From Pseudolactococcus hodotermopsidis (GTDB lineage Bacteria; Bacillota; Bacilli; Lactobacillales; Streptococcaceae): DNA of 64,000 nucleotides. The stretch lies in the NCBI RefSeq assembly GCF_011170085.1, contig NZ_BLLI01000002.1, forward strand, positions 1-64,000, written 5' to 3'. The position numbers and the translations under genes are program-made. The notes beneath the pieces are model-generated. The model worked only from the letters and a program-made list of their open reading frames with translations, was not told the DNA's origin and made no database searches. Of this stretch, positions 16,420 through 25,809 are shown piece after piece; the first letter of the stretch is position 1; each line of letters opens with the position of its first letter.

Positions 16420-17697
16420 TTATTCCGCCTTATCAATATCATCTTGCGCTTGTTTATCAGCTTTCTTCATTGCATCTTCAAGTGATGATTTCCCGTCCAC
16501 AACTTCTGGCCAGTAGTTCATATAAGCGTTGTTAATCGTTGTCAAGCTCACGCCTTTTTGCCAAACAGTTGAGTAATCAACAGCTGCTAAGTGAATCTTA
16601 AGGTCTTCGTTTTTGTTAATGTCAGCCGTACTTGCCACATCTTCACGCGTTGGCAGTGTGCCAGTTCCATTGACCCACTGAGTCATGCCCGCAACGCCTG
16701 TCGCATACTTAATCCAAGCATCAGCGAGCGCCGAATTTTTCGTGCCAGCGTACTTGCCCCAACCAACTGAGAACATCATGCCGCCCTCTTCGCCCTTGTA
16801 AGTCTCCATTGGCGAAACAGAAAAGTTGATGTCTGAAAATTCAGTTTTCAGCGTTTGATAAACCCAGTTCCCCTCGTCCATCATGGCAATTTTGCCAGTA
16901 CCAAAAGCCTCACCATTCCAGCCAGCACCGATTTCTTGTGGCGTAACAACGGCTTTAGTGTCGACCAATTTTTTAAGAATTGACAAATTGTCAACAACTT
17001 TTTTATTGGCAAGATTTGGTGTCCCATCGTCCTTGATTGGCTCAGCACCATCACGCGCTGCCAAGTGATAAGAACGAGAAAGTTCGGCCGTGTAGCTCAT
17101 CGCCTTAACCTTATCTTTGCCATATTTGGCATCCAATTTAGCTTGGAAATCTGGCAACCAAGCCACTAATTCTTCATAAGAAGTTGGCACAGATTCGGGG
17201 TCAACACCGACCTCTTCAAAAATACCAGTGTTTTTATACAAAGCCAAAGTTGAAAAATCTTTTGGAATCGCATACAATTTATCGCCGTCTGAAAATGCTT
17301 TCGTCAGATTGTCATAATAAGCACTGGCATCAAACTCCCCCTTGTCAAGCTCCGCAAGCGCACCTTTGCTTGCCAAAAACGGATAGTAAGACGAATCCAC
17401 ATAAAAGGCATCTGGCGCCGTTTTACCAATCAAATCCGTCTGAATCTGCGTATTGTAATCCGTGTACGTTTTAAGGTCAACTTTCGCCCCTGTTTCCTTT
17501 TCAAAGCCAGCAATAACTTCTTTGAGCGATTTTTCCTCAGACTCATTGCCGCCCCAAACGCCAAGTTTCAGCGTTTTACCCTTGAAATCTGTGTCATCTG
17601 AACCAGCTGCATCATCTTTCTTACCACCACATGCGACAAGCGAAAGACCCGCCACCGCAACAGCACCAAAAGTTAAAACTTTTTTCCAATTTTTCAT
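16420..17697 (-). CDS. Sugar ABC transporter substrate-binding lipoprotein
   Basis: 425 residues. A lipoprotein signal peptide ends in SLVACGGKK (Cys about 23), then a family 1 solute-binding fold (LKLGVWGGNESEEKSLKEVI, FYVDSSYYPFLASKGAL, SFSVSP-type hinge regions). Captures the disaccharide outside the cell for the two permeases downstream. It overlaps the maltose-phosphorylase gene stop by 4 nt and has GGAGG before its ATG. Genome context (maltose phosphorylase, pgmB) suggests maltose or a related alpha-glucobiose as ligand. Confidence 0.9.
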   Translation of the reverse strand: MKNWKKVLTFGAVAVAGLSLVACGGKKDDAAGSDDTDFKGKTLKLGVWGGNESEEKSLKEVIAGFEKETGAKVDLKTYTDYNTQIQTDLIGKTAPDAFYVDSSYYPFLASKGALAELDKGEFDASAYYDNLTKAFSDGDKLYAIPKDFSTLALYKNTGIFEEVGVDPESVPTSYEELVAWLPDFQAKLDAKYGKDKVKAMSYTAELSRSYHLAARDGAEPIKDDGTPNLANKKVVDNLSILKKLVDTKAVVTPQEIGAGWNGEAFGTGKIAMMDEGNWVYQTLKTEFSDINFSVSPMETYKGEEGGMMFSVGWGKYAGTKNSALADAWIKYATGVAGMTQWVNGTGTLPTREDVASTADINKNEDLKIHLAAVDYSTVWQKGVSLTTINNAYMNYWPEVVDGKSSLEDAMKKADKQAQDDIDKAE

Positions 17698-20018
17698 GAT
17701 TTTCCTCCTAGAGAAAGTGTCAATTTATTTTGTAAAACATAGTTACCATTATTTGATATAAACGAAACATCACACCCATTATCAGCCTTCGACAAGACAA
17801 AACTGTCGTGCGTGACCGTGACCGTAATCGCCTGACCTTGATAATCAAACCCATAAGTCAAACGCGTCCAAGCCTCTGGCAAATGTGGCTCAATCCGCAG
17901 TTTACCGTCAATCATCCGCACACCGCCATAACCAAAGACCGTCATCTGCCAAATGCCACCAAGGCTCGCCGCATGAATCCCGTCATCAGACGACTTCATA
18001 AAACCGCCCATGTCGATATGACGCGCTTTTTTGAAAAATTCGTAAGATTCCGCAACCTTGCCCAAATCAGCCGACAAAATCGCATGCGTTGACAGGCTCA
18101 GCGAGCTATCATGGGTCGTTTTCGGCTCATAATACTCAAAATTTTTGAGTTTCAACTCGCGGTCAAACAACCCCTCAAACAAGAACATCAGCAATAAAAC
18201 ATCAGCCTGTTTGGTAATCTGCATCTCATTAACTTGTTCCAGATTATAATCATGGAACAAGCCGTCAACGCCGTCTTTCGCCTTGTATTTGGTCAAATCT
18301 ATGATTTTTTTGCTCAGATAAGTGTCGTCTTGCGGGATAATACCGTCTGCAGTTGGCTGCGGCAAGAAAATCTTGTCTAATTTGTCAGCCAAATCTGGCA
18401 AAACTGTTGTCAAATCTAATTTGTCATCTAATCGTGCAAAAATTTCTGGTTCATTTTCACGTAATTCCGCCGCCAATTCAAGCGCGTATTTGACATTCCA
18501 ATGCGCCGTGTAGTTGGTATAAGCGTTGTTGTTGACATGTTCCTTGTACTCATCAGCACCGATAACATCATTGATTTCATAGCAGTCCTTGTCAGCGTTA
18601 TATTCCAAGCGACTGCCCCAGAATTTCGCAGTATCAAACAAAATCTCGTAAGCCTTTTCCTGCGTAAACTCAAGGTCGCCCGTCACATCAATGTACTGCT
18701 TGACCCCAAAAACAACGTCACTTGTGATATGCTGCTCAATAAAGCCCGACCAGATTTTCGTTGATTGCCCGGTCACAATGTCGGCAGCACCCCAAACAGG
18801 TGTGACTTCGCCATCGGTAGGATTGGCAGCCTCCCACGGATATTGCGCGCCAAGATAACCATTTTCAGCTGCCTTTTTATGCGCACCGTCAAGCCCAAGA
18901 TAACGATAAGTAACTAAACTTTTGGCAATTTCGGGATGCGTAAAATTGAAATATGGCAACATGAACACTTCCGTATCCCAAAAAGTATGCCCCTTGTAAC
19001 CCTCGCCACTCATACCTTTCGCACCGATATTCATATGCGGGTCATGCGCAGGTGTCATCACATGCAGATGATACTTGGCAAATCGAATCGCCAACTGGTC
19101 ATGAAAATCTTGTGATTCAATCACAATCGGATGTTTCGCCCAAATTTCCGCCCATTTCTCAGCTGATTCTGCTAACAATTCGTCAAATGACAGCGCGTCG
19201 ATGCCTTTCATTTCAGCAATCGAAAGCTCACGCAAACTCGCCACATCATGATTATCAGTATCATTATCAATGGAAGTGCGAACGCTCATGCGTTTTTCGA
19301 TAACAGCGCTTTCATTTGGCGCAATCTCGAAGAAATAATTCATGAAAATCTGACGACGCCCCATTTCGATCCGAGCGGTAAGATTTTCAGCTGTCACCTT
19401 ATGTGCCAAAGTAAAGACAAAATCAATCTTACTTTCAATCGTTTGTGGCATCATTTGTAAGAATTTGCCATCAACCAAGCCTTTTTCGCCCTCATTGAAA
19501 TGCTGACTACCCGAATTGGTCACTTGCCCATTGACACCTGAACGAACTTGCACACTGACTTTTTCAGCTGACAAATTCTCAATCTCTACCAGATTTGACA
19601 GGTAATGCCGACGTGCCATGGAAATGAATCGACGGAATTTAAATTTTAGCTTAATCGTCTTAAATTCCCAGACAAAATCACGAGTCAGCTCACCATTTTT
19701 CAGATTCAAACGCTTACTAAACCCTGTAACAGCTCCCTTTTCAAGCGTAAAATGCTCGCCATTGACAATAACATCCAACCACCAAATATCTGGAATATTT
19801 GGCAACTCAGACACTTCATTTTCATCAAATTTGTTGAACGTCCCAGCAACAAACGTGTCACGGCGCTCGCCAACATAAGCCTCCTCAGTCGCGCTCCGAG
19901 AGCCAATATAGCCATTCCCAAGCGCCATAATACTCTCAGTTTTCCCCAGATAACGACTGTCAAACCCTACTTCTTCAATCTGCCAAAGATTTTCCTTGGC
20001 GTAGTTCATTTTTGTCAC
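17694..20018 (-). CDS. malP: Maltose phosphorylase-like GH65 enzyme
   Basis: 774 residues. Phosphorolyses an alpha-glucobiose, probably maltose, to beta-glucose-1-phosphate and glucose. N-terminal super-sandwich (about 1-290), (alpha/alpha)6 barrel (about 320-700) and C-terminal sheet. The general acid is E490 in [18 protein letters not shown], close to the maltose-phosphorylase form of this motif. The phosphate site is TTHDSSLS (H635-S638). The start is GTG at 20018, with AGGAG 6 nt before it; the next ATG (20009) is too far from the ribosome site. It overlaps the pgmB stop by 4 nt. The exact disaccharide is inferred. Confidence 0.88.
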   Translation of the reverse strand: MTKMNYAKENLWQIEEVGFDSRYLGKTESIMALGNGYIGSRSATEEAYVGERRDTFVAGTFNKFDENEVSELPNIPDIWWLDVIVNGEHFTLEKGAVTGFSKRLNLKNGELTRDFVWEFKTIKLKFKFRRFISMARRHYLSNLVEIENLSAEKVSVQVRSGVNGQVTNSGSQHFNEGEKGLVDGKFLQMMPQTIESKIDFVFTLAHKVTAENLTARIEMGRRQIFMNYFFEIAPNESAVIEKRMSVRTSIDNDTDNHDVASLRELSIAEMKGIDALSFDELLAESAEKWAEIWAKHPIVIESQDFHDQLAIRFAKYHLHVMTPAHDPHMNIGAKGMSGEGYKGHTFWDTEVFMLPYFNFTHPEIAKSLVTYRYLGLDGAHKKAAENGYLGAQYPWEAANPTDGEVTPVWGAADIVTGQSTKIWSGFIEQHITSDVVFGVKQYIDVTGDLEFTQEKAYEILFDTAKFWGSRLEYNADKDCYEINDVIGADEYKEHVNNNAYTNYTAHWNVKYALELAAELRENEPEIFARLDDKLDLTTVLPDLADKLDKIFLPQPTADGIIPQDDTYLSKKIIDLTKYKAKDGVDGLFHDYNLEQVNEMQITKQADVLLLMFLFEGLFDRELKLKNFEYYEPKTTHDSSLSLSTHAILSADLGKVAESYEFFKKARHIDMGGFMKSSDDGIHAASLGGIWQMTVFGYGGVRMIDGKLRIEPHLPEAWTRLTYGFDYQGQAITVTVTHDSFVLSKADNGCDVSFISNNGNYVLQNKLTLSLGGKS

Positions 20019-20698
20019 AATAATCTCCTATTTTTCTTATAATCTTCCCAAACTTCTTGCAAATAAGCAAACGTCAACTGGCTCGTCTCATTGACCAAGG
20101 CAATATCGTCGCCCAGAACCTCGTGACTGCCGACACCGATTGGCACGGCGTACGCTGATTTAATCGCTGCAATCCCCGAATAAGCATCTTCGATTCCGAT
20201 AGTTTGTGTCACATCAACACCGACACCCTCGGCAGCAGCGATGAAAATATCTGGTGCTGGTTTATTTTCGGCAACTTTTGCGGGGTCGGCAATCGCATCA
20301 AAATAATCGGTCAAGTTCATCTGTTTCAGTAAAAATGGACCATTTTTTGAGGCTGAGGCAAGCGCAATTTTCACGTCATTTTCACGCAAATCTTGCAAAA
20401 GTTGCAAAATGCCAGGATAAACGTCACTCGGCGACACTTGCTGAATCATGTCAACATAATTGTCATTTTTACGTTTCGCCATATCAGCAAATTCTGTTGC
20501 TGAAAAATCAGTTTCACGACCGCCATGCGCCAAAATTCTGCGTAAAGATTCCTCACGTGAAACACCTTTGAGATTTTCGTTAAATTCGCGGTCAATGGTA
20601 ATGCCGATTGACTTTGCTAACTTTTCCCAAGCTAAAAAATGATACTCAGCCGTGTCCGTAATCACACCGTCGAGGTCAAATAGTACTGCTTTAAACAT
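20015..20698 (-). CDS. pgmB: Beta-phosphoglucomutase
   Basis: Turns beta-glucose-1-phosphate, the GH65 product, into glucose-6-phosphate for glycolysis. 227 residues, HAD superfamily. Nucleophile D8 and acid/base D10 are in [14 protein letters not shown], followed by a helical cap (about 15-90), a Ser/Ala loop (ALASASKNG), K in [11 protein letters not shown] and the acidic motif [14 protein letters not shown] precedes the ATG. It lies between the small membrane proteins and malP and has its own LacI-type operator upstream. Confidence 0.95.
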   Translation of the reverse strand: MFKAVLFDLDGVITDTAEYHFLAWEKLAKSIGITIDREFNENLKGVSREESLRRILAHGGRETDFSATEFADMAKRKNDNYVDMIQQVSPSDVYPGILQLLQDLRENDVKIALASASKNGPFLLKQMNLTDYFDAIADPAKVAENKPAPDIFIAAAEGVGVDVTQTIGIEDAYSGIAAIKSAYAVPIGVGSHEVLGDDIALVNETSQLTFAYLQEVWEDYKKNRRLL

Positions 20699-20723
20699 TT
20701 TTATGTTCTCTCCTATTATTTTT

Positions 20724-20737
20724 CTAAAACGTTTTAG
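20724..20737. promoter_or_regulatory. LacI-family operator upstream of pgmB
   Basis: The perfect palindrome CTAAAACGTTTTAG, identical to 21395-21408. It overlaps the spacer and -10 of a weak minus-strand promoter (TTTACA, 17 nt, TAGAAA), so pgmB may also be started internally under the same repressor. Confidence 0.75.
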
Positions 20738-20754
20738 AATTTTTGTAAAAAATT

Positions 20755-21003
20755 TTATTCATTAAAATACTTACTGTTACGAAAAACCAATACTACCGCC
20801 CCAAACACGTATAAGCCAATAATCAAAATCAGTTTTAATTTGAACAAAAACGCAACAAGCGCAAATGGCGCAAGATAGATCAAATAAGCGATTATCATCT
20901 TTTTCGGATCATAATCTTGCCGATAATGGTAGGCAATAGCATAACTCACAATAATTGTCAGAACAAACATGGCTAGAAGTGGACCTGTTGGAATTTCAGC
21001 CAT
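20755..21003 (-). CDS. Small hydrophobic membrane protein
   Basis: About 82 residues from MAEIPTGP (21003), with two to three predicted membrane helices and a positively charged loop ([12 protein letters not shown]). The start is chosen inside the end of the RDD gene (8-nt overlap), with GGTGGTGG before it. Family unknown to me. It is in the sugar-phosphorylase operon, but nothing in it shows a sugar-related role. Confidence 0.65.
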   Translation of the reverse strand: MAEIPTGPLLAMFVLTIIVSYAIAYHYRQDYDPKKMIIAYLIYLAPFALVAFLFKLKLILIIGLYVFGAVVLVFRNSKYFNE

Positions 21004-21385
21004 GCACCACCACCTCACTGCACCCAATCACGTCATGCAAAAATTGCCCTTTTCGCACATAAATGAAACAGCTGACGAGTATAAAAACACCACCAACAAA
21101 AGGCAAAAAGTAGAGAATTTTTACCGCCTCACGAACGCTCTCCGTCATTAAATTCAGCGATGATTTCTTAACCGTGAGCTTAGCAAAATGCTTACCCAGA
21201 GTTTGACCGCCAAAGGAATTGACTGCGACACTGTTATAAACCACAAAAATCACAGCTGGTAAGAGGTTGGTCAAAGCTGATGAATCGGCAAACATGACGT
21301 TGACCAAGATAAGAAATGGCACATAAACGCTAATCAAGTCAATCAAAGCAGCTAAAATTCTTTGAATGAATAGTAACTTTTTCAT
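20996..21385 (-). CDS. RDD family membrane protein
   Basis: About 129 residues with three to four membrane segments. The RDD signature occurs as RILAALIDLISVYVPFLI, with GQTLGKHFAKLTVKK in the loop. First gene of the GH65 operon. I start at ATG 21385, with GGAGG 5 nt before it; the frame extends two codons further to a GTG that would sit on the ribosome site. RDD proteins are poorly understood, and some act as ion exchangers. Its role in this operon is unknown. Confidence 0.75.
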   Translation of the reverse strand: MKKLLFIQRILAALIDLISVYVPFLILVNVMFADSSALTNLLPAVIFVVYNSVAVNSFGGQTLGKHFAKLTVKKSSLNLMTESVREAVKILYFLPFVGGVFILVSCFIYVRKGQFLHDVIGCSEVVVHG

Positions 21386-21394
21386 CTCCACCTC

Positions 21395-21408
21395 CTAAAA
21401 CGTTTTAG
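21395..21408. promoter_or_regulatory. LacI-family operator just downstream of the operon promoter
   Basis: CTAAAACGTTTTAG, about +6 to +19 relative to the predicted start (about 21414). The position allows the nearby LacI-family protein to block transcription of the whole phosphorylase/importer operon. Confidence 0.8.
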
Positions 21409-21420
21409 CTCTATAAACAC

Positions 21421-21449
21421 ATTCTACTGTAATCGTTTTCATTTGTCAA
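21421..21449 (-). promoter_or_regulatory. Promoter of the GH65/importer operon
   Basis: On the minus strand TTGACA (21449-21444), a 17-nt spacer, TAGAAT (21426-21421). Confidence 0.85.
21428..21442 (-). promoter_or_regulatory. cre site in the spacer of the operon promoter
   Basis: Minus-strand ATGAAAACGATTACA matches WTGNNARCGNWWWCA completely and fills the -10/-35 spacer. With the operator downstream, the operon should need both induction by its sugar and absence of glucose repression. Confidence 0.78.
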
Positions 21450-21510
21450 GAGGAAATTGATATTTTTTTGTCAAAAAAAGCAGAAATAATTTCTGCTCCA
21501 AATCTGACAG

Positions 21511-22140
21511 TCAAATCTGTAAAATTTTCGTAAAATAGCCGTCATAACGTTCGGAATGTGTCACGATAACAATCGTCTTACCTTGTTGATTGAGTTCCGC
21601 AAGCAAATTCATAATCAGATCGCCATTTTCTTCATCAAGCGAACCAGTTGGCTCATCAGCTAAAATAACAGGATTATCGGCTAAAATTGCACGCGCAATA
21701 GCGACACGCTGCTGTTCTCCTCCAGAAAGTGAGTGAGGAGAATGCTTAATATTTAAATAACCCAAATTAACTTTTTCCAAAACGCTAGAAATCATGGATG
21801 TCATCTTATTCTTTGAAATTTTGCGCAATTTTAAAATCAAAGCTAAATTTTCAAAAATCGTTTCATTTTCCAGTAAACCGTAGTTTTGAAAAATAAAGGA
21901 AATCGCATCTCGATACAACTTTTTTTGCTTTTCCGCTGTAATCTTTGAATAGTCTAGTTTATCAAACATGACACGCCCTGTGTCAATCGTCTCAATCGCA
22001 CCAATGATATTTAGCAAGGTTGTTTTGCCACGTCCACTTTCTCCTTTAATTCCTAAAAATTCCCCCTCAGGAATCACTAAATTAAAATTCTGGAAAATAG
22101 GTCTATCATAAATTTTTGTTACATTTTCTAGTTTAATCAT
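21511..22140 (-). CDS. ABC transporter ATPase of the bacteriocin cassette
   Basis: 209 residues. Walker [14 protein letters not shown]-loop FIFQNYGLL, signature [14 protein letters not shown], Walker [14 protein letters not shown]-loop THSE. Belongs to the LolD/MacB-like ATPases. I start at MIKLENV (22140), with AAGGAG 9 nt before it, 16 codons inside the open frame. The 8-nt overlap with the upstream membrane-protein gene implies coupling. In lactococcin-972-type cassettes this ATPase and the large membrane protein are thought to give export or immunity. Confidence 0.88.
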   Translation of the reverse strand: MIKLENVTKIYDRPIFQNFNLVIPEGEFLGIKGESGRGKTTLLNIIGAIETIDTGRVMFDKLDYSKITAEKQKKLYRDAISFIFQNYGLLENETIFENLALILKLRKISKNKMTSMISSVLEKVNLGYLNIKHSPHSLSGGEQQRVAIARAILADNPVILADEPTGSLDEENGDLIMNLLAELNQQGKTIVIVTHSERYDGYFTKILQI

Positions 22141-24103
22141 CTTGTAAATCTCCTTGATTTCTGCCATTTCTCCAAAGTAATAAAACATTTATCAGAAATA
22201 ACATGACAAAAAAGTCTTGCATATAAACGTTTGCAATCACAATACTTGCAACGAATCCCATCACAGAAAAAATGAAATGCCAACCAAAATATGGCAAATA
22301 TAACATTTTCCTATCAAAACCAACCAAGGCTTTAGTGCGAATACTATCATGATTAAGACTTCTAAATTGCGATAAACCGAGTAAATAAGCGTAGAAATAG
22401 ATTAAAATCATCATCATGAACACGCATATTGTCGAAATATCCATTTTAACATTACCAATAATACGGTTATCATATGCCAACTTGGCATCAATTCCTTTTG
22501 ATAAGGTATTTACTAAGTTGTTTGGGTCATTGTTCCAAACACCATTTTTTTCGTTAATTGGATTCTTCTTAAAAAAAGCAGTAGCTACACCCAAAAATTT
22601 ACCACCATAACCAGAATATGACGTAATATTATGTGAAGTAAAAACACGATAAATAACTTGTTTTTTGTTACCAACATTTATATCAAATGTTGGCGTTTGT
22701 GGCTTGATATAGATGACCTTAACTTGATTTTTAATATTTACCTTTGTTTCCGCAAAGTCTTCATACAATTCATAATTTTGAAAATCATGATCAGCCTGTA
22801 CTTCATCTAATATTTCACTTGTTTTATTTTTTAGATTAACTGGTATTAGCTCAATCATATCAGTCTCGGTATCATCAATTTTAATTGGTTTACCATTTTC
22901 ATCAGCTATCTTAAAAATATCAAGATAAGTTGAGGAAATAAACACTTCATGTGACATATACTTAGATTGATCTGTTGAAGTGTGTTTATCAGCTAATAAC
23001 GCACCATTTGACAGGCTCTCTTGAAACCACTTAGCATCATTTTCAAGCTCTGTCACGTAGTCTTCAGATGATTTTTCTGATTTACTCATATCTATGTGAA
23101 TACGATCTGATACTGTATAATCTTCAATAATTCGATTGATTGAAGGTAAAGAAGAAATTTGTCGTATATCTTCAGTAACTAAGTTCCCAAACGCCAAAAC
23201 CACAACTAATAAAAACGTTGCTGAAATCATACTTAAAATTGTCGTCATTTGACTTGCTTTTTCTAATGGTGTCTTGCCGTTTAATACTTCTTTAGAAATT
23301 TTATATTTTCTCAAGAAAAAAGTAGAAATGACAAAACTAATAACAAAAGCAACGATAACTGCTATAAAAGTCTCAATGAGTACCGGCGCTAGATGATTGG
23401 CGGATAAAAAAATTAGAGTAAACCCACCTGCTAAAGTAAATAAAGAGATGAAATAGTTTGTTTTAAAAAGTCGCCAAATCAGCTGCTTTTTATCATAGCC
23501 GATTAAAAGTAAGATATTCGTATCTTGATAACTGCGATAATACTCAATGAGCAACAAACAGATTAATAAAAGTAATAACACAAAAACCATGGCAATTCGT
23601 AACAATTTAACAATTTCATTAGATGAAACAGGTCTAATATCTTCTATTTTATCAGGATAAAAATCGGCTAACGCATCTTGTAATCGCTGAATAGATTGGT
23701 CTGAACCTTGAACTTCCAACATCGTGATATAACCGACATCCGTAAGCACTCTATCTATGGGTTTAATTTCATAATGATTTGCTTCGTCAACAAAACTCCG
23801 ATTGAATTCGCTTAATATCCTATCTTTCCTATCATTCAACTCTAAGTATACTACTTCTTTATCAAAACTTATTGTCATTCTACGATAAATATTAATTTTT
23901 TCTTTTTTGGCGACTGATTTTACTAATTCAAAAACTTCTTTCTGGTCATTTTCAGAAATTTTGTCAAAATAAATAAGATGAGTATCTGTACGAAGTATTT
24001 TTTCTAATTGATGAGCCTCTTCATCTGATTTTTGATTAAAAATTAATAAAAATAGCAATAGTACAAGTACTACTATTGCTAAAAAATTACGTAATTTTTT
24101 CAT
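22133..24103 (-). CDS. Bacteriocin-associated integral membrane protein (DUF1430-like), putative immunity/transport
   Basis: 656 residues. An N-terminal membrane anchor (about 5-23), an extracellular region, a cluster of helices (about 165-275), another helix (about 290-312), a large extracellular domain and four C-terminal helices: an FtsX/MacB-like permease layout. Its position right after a lactococcin-972-type precursor and before an ABC ATPase matches the bacteriocin-associated integral membrane protein family. It starts 3 nt after the bacteriocin stop without a clear ribosome site, so translation is probably coupled. Confidence 0.82.
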   Translation of the reverse strand: MKKLRNFLAIVVLVLLLFLLIFNQKSDEEAHQLEKILRTDTHLIYFDKISENDQKEVFELVKSVAKKEKINIYRRMTISFDKEVVYLELNDRKDRILSEFNRSFVDEANHYEIKPIDRVLTDVGYITMLEVQGSDQSIQRLQDALADFYPDKIEDIRPVSSNEIVKLLRIAMVFVLLLLLICLLLIEYYRSYQDTNILLLIGYDKKQLIWRLFKTNYFISLFTLAGGFTLIFLSANHLAPVLIETFIAVIVAFVISFVISTFFLRKYKISKEVLNGKTPLEKASQMTTILSMISATFLLVVVLAFGNLVTEDIRQISSLPSINRIIEDYTVSDRIHIDMSKSEKSSEDYVTELENDAKWFQESLSNGALLADKHTSTDQSKYMSHEVFISSTYLDIFKIADENGKPIKIDDTETDMIELIPVNLKNKTSEILDEVQADHDFQNYELYEDFAETKVNIKNQVKVIYIKPQTPTFDINVGNKKQVIYRVFTSHNITSYSGYGGKFLGVATAFFKKNPINEKNGVWNNDPNNLVNTLSKGIDAKLAYDNRIIGNVKMDISTICVFMMMILIYFYAYLLGLSQFRSLNHDSIRTKALVGFDRKMLYLPYFGWHFIFSVMGFVASIVIANVYMQDFFVMLFLINVLLLWRNGRNQGDLQDD

Positions 24104-24106
24104 ATT

Positions 24107-24427
24107 TTATTCGTGATCGTAGTAAGAGTTACGTGCCCTAACACTTTCTGGTTTGTAATAACCAGTCGTTGCTGAAGCTGTTGATTTTGCAGAAACCCAG
24201 TTTTTTGTAGTGTATTTATCGTTAATCATTGAAGTGGTAGCATGCTTTACTGAGTCATTTGAATACGTTGAATGTTGACGTACCTCAGTATAGCACCAAT
24301 TATACTGTGGACCATAAGTAAAAGTGCCACCACCAACGTTAATACTTAGCGCGCTAGCAGTCACAAGACCACCACCCGAAAGCAAGATAGTAGCAAGTAC
24401 TGCGACTGTTTTTTTCTTCATTTTCAT
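24107..24427 (-). CDS. Lactococcin 972 family bacteriocin precursor
   Basis: 106 residues. Sec-type signal peptide (about 1-26, likely cut near ASA), then a mature part of about 80 residues starting with the Gly-rich INVGGGTFTYGP and rich in Ser/Thr/Tyr/His (YSNDSVKHATTSM, KNWVSAKSTASATTGYY), the pattern of lactococcin 972 relatives. Lactococcin 972 blocks septum formation through lipid II. This version is longer than the classical 66-residue peptide and has one Cys (about 45). AGGAG lies 8 nt before the ATG. First gene of the bacteriocin-permease-ATPase operon. Confidence 0.85.
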   Translation of the reverse strand: MKMKKKTVAVLATILLSGGGLVTASALSINVGGGTFTYGPQYNWCYTEVRQHSTYSNDSVKHATTSMINDKYTTKNWVSAKSTASATTGYYKPESVRARNSYYDHE

Positions 24428-24521
24428 GAAAATTTCTCCTCGTGTTTTAGGTAATTTTTAGCAATGTTTAGCTATATTACCAAAAGAATTTAAGAAAAGA
24501 ATCAAACAAAAACTAGCTAGT

Positions 24522-24547
24522 TGTGAGAATAAATAGAACATCTCACA
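24522..24547. repeat. Dyad in the bacteriocin upstream region
   Basis: TGTGAGA / TCTCACA arms (24522-24528, 24541-24547) lie next to a perfect ACTAGCTAGT palindrome (24512-24521). A T run follows only on the plus strand, where no gene precedes it, so an operator for the bacteriocin gene is as likely as a terminator. No confident -35/-10 pair is visible in 24430-24500. Confidence 0.45.
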
Positions 24548-24624
24548 TTTTTTGTTTTTCTTTTCCAGCGACAGATTCTTTACAGCACCTATCAATCATT
24601 CGCGATTTGATTGAATTTAGCGTA

Positions 24625-24714
24625 TAAAAAATAGAAGCAAGAGCAGTCAACCGTCTACTCAAAACAAGGCACTAAGTAGAACGTCTCTCCGCTCTTGCTT
24701 CTTGCCTTAATGAT
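24625..24714 (-). ncRNA. Candidate CcpA-controlled small RNA (about 90 nt)
   Basis: Downstream of a promoter (24721-24749), the minus strand forms a hairpin with perfect 12-bp arms AGAAGCAAGAGC / GCTCTTGCTTCT (24702-24691 and 24644-24633), an inner TCTACT/AGTAGA pairing, and a T run right after the right arm. There is no open frame of note. The alternatives are a terminator for the LacI gene (its stop is about 100 nt upstream) or a long leader for the bacteriocin operon. Confidence 0.5.
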
Positions 24715-24720
24715 ACCACT

Positions 24721-24749
24721 ACGATACCACTACTTGAAAACGTTGTCAA
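24721..24749 (-). promoter_or_regulatory. Promoter with overlapping cre for the candidate small RNA
   Basis: Minus strand TTGACA (24749-24744), 17-nt spacer, TATCGT (24726-24721). The cre TTGACAACGTTTTCA (24749-24735) is a full consensus match sharing the -35. An 11-bp tandem repeat GATACCACTAC x2 (24712-24733, plus-strand reading) covers the -10 and start site. Confidence 0.6.
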
Positions 24750-24805
24750 CACTTTTTTGGAATTTTTATACAATTTTTCTATAACTGTTTAACTATAACA
24801 ACTTT

Positions 24806-25792
24806 TTAGATTGCTGCACTCTCTCGCACGACAATCTCATAACCAACAATCGTGTGTTTGATAATGCCTTTTTCGATATGCTCAATCACGTCCTTGGCTG
24901 CTGATTCGGCTATCGTTTTAACATCTTGATGAACCGTTGTAATCGTTGGGGTAAAATAACTTGTCAGCGTAATATCATCAAAGCCAACCACGGCAATTTG
25001 GGAGGCTAAGTCTAATTTTTTCAAGGCTTTCAAACAGCCTATTGCCATTAAATCACTTGCTGCAAAAATAGCGTCGTATATCGGCTTTTTCTCAGCTGAA
25101 AACAAGGCAAAAATTAGGTCAAATGCGACTTGCTCCCGAAAATCAGCAAAAATAACTGATGGTTTGGTCACAGACTTGCGGTAACCCGATTCACGTTCGT
25201 GTGACACTGCTGCCTTTCTGCCACCATTGACAAAAAGAATCTGATGATAGCCACTCGCCTGCAAGCGCTCCGTGACCTCGAAAGCAGCCGTTTCGTTGTC
25301 AATGCTAACCGTGCCAATCCGCTTGTTGCGAATGTTCATGTCAATCGCAACCGTCGGCAAAGTGAAATGCTCAAGCTCATGATAATAGGGGTCGGTCACG
25401 CGCAAACCTTGAATAATCACACCGGAAATGTTATGCTCGTCACAAAATTGGCGCAAGGTTTTATGCGCCTGTTTCTCGGTATTTGTCGCATAAAATACGA
25501 ACTCATAATCGGTCTTATCCAGATAATCAATCACGCCAGAAATGATTTCAAGGGGCATGGCAACCCCACGCGCAACATTGATTTCATTCAAAATCAGCGC
25601 AATCGTCTTTGACTTTTTGCTCGACAACTGGCGCGCCGCCGAGTTCGCCACATAACCCAAATCTTTCGCCGCCGTTTGCACCTTTTCGACCGTCGTCGCA
25701 CTCATATCGCTGTAACCGTTCAACACATGCGACACCGCGCTCACCGACACGCCAGCACGCGCCGCTACATCCTTTATCGTAATCTTTTTCAT
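24806..25792 (-). CDS. LacI/GalR family transcriptional regulator
   Basis: About 328 residues. N-terminal helix-turn-helix (TIKDVAARAGVSVSAVSHVLNG, about 4-25), hinge with NSAARQLSSKKSKTIALIL, then a periplasmic-binding-like effector domain (VVGFDDITLTSYFTPTITTV near the end). I start at MKKITI (25792), 18 codons inside the open frame. The palindrome CTAAAACGTTTTAG in front of the GH65 operon, in front of pgmB and, with one change, upstream of this gene makes it the likely repressor of that operon and of itself. The inducer is unknown. Confidence 0.88.
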   Translation of the reverse strand: MKKITIKDVAARAGVSVSAVSHVLNGYSDMSATTVEKVQTAAKDLGYVANSAARQLSSKKSKTIALILNEINVARGVAMPLEIISGVIDYLDKTDYEFVFYATNTEKQAHKTLRQFCDEHNISGVIIQGLRVTDPYYHELEHFTLPTVAIDMNIRNKRIGTVSIDNETAAFEVTERLQASGYHQILFVNGGRKAAVSHERESGYRKSVTKPSVIFADFREQVAFDLIFALFSAEKKPIYDAIFAASDLMAIGCLKALKKLDLASQIAVVGFDDITLTSYFTPTITTVHQDVKTIAESAAKDVIEHIEKGIIKHTIVGYEIVVRESAAI

Positions 25793-25809
25793 GCTCGAAA
25801 ACCTTTCTA

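Noticed and set aside
20724-20737. cre site
   Set aside because: The AAAACGTTTT core fits, but the flanking TG/CA positions of cre are absent; the identical copies near the GH65 operon make a dedicated LacI operator the better call.
24712-24733. CRISPR-like direct repeats
   Set aside because: Only two 11-bp tandem units, no spacers, no cas genes.
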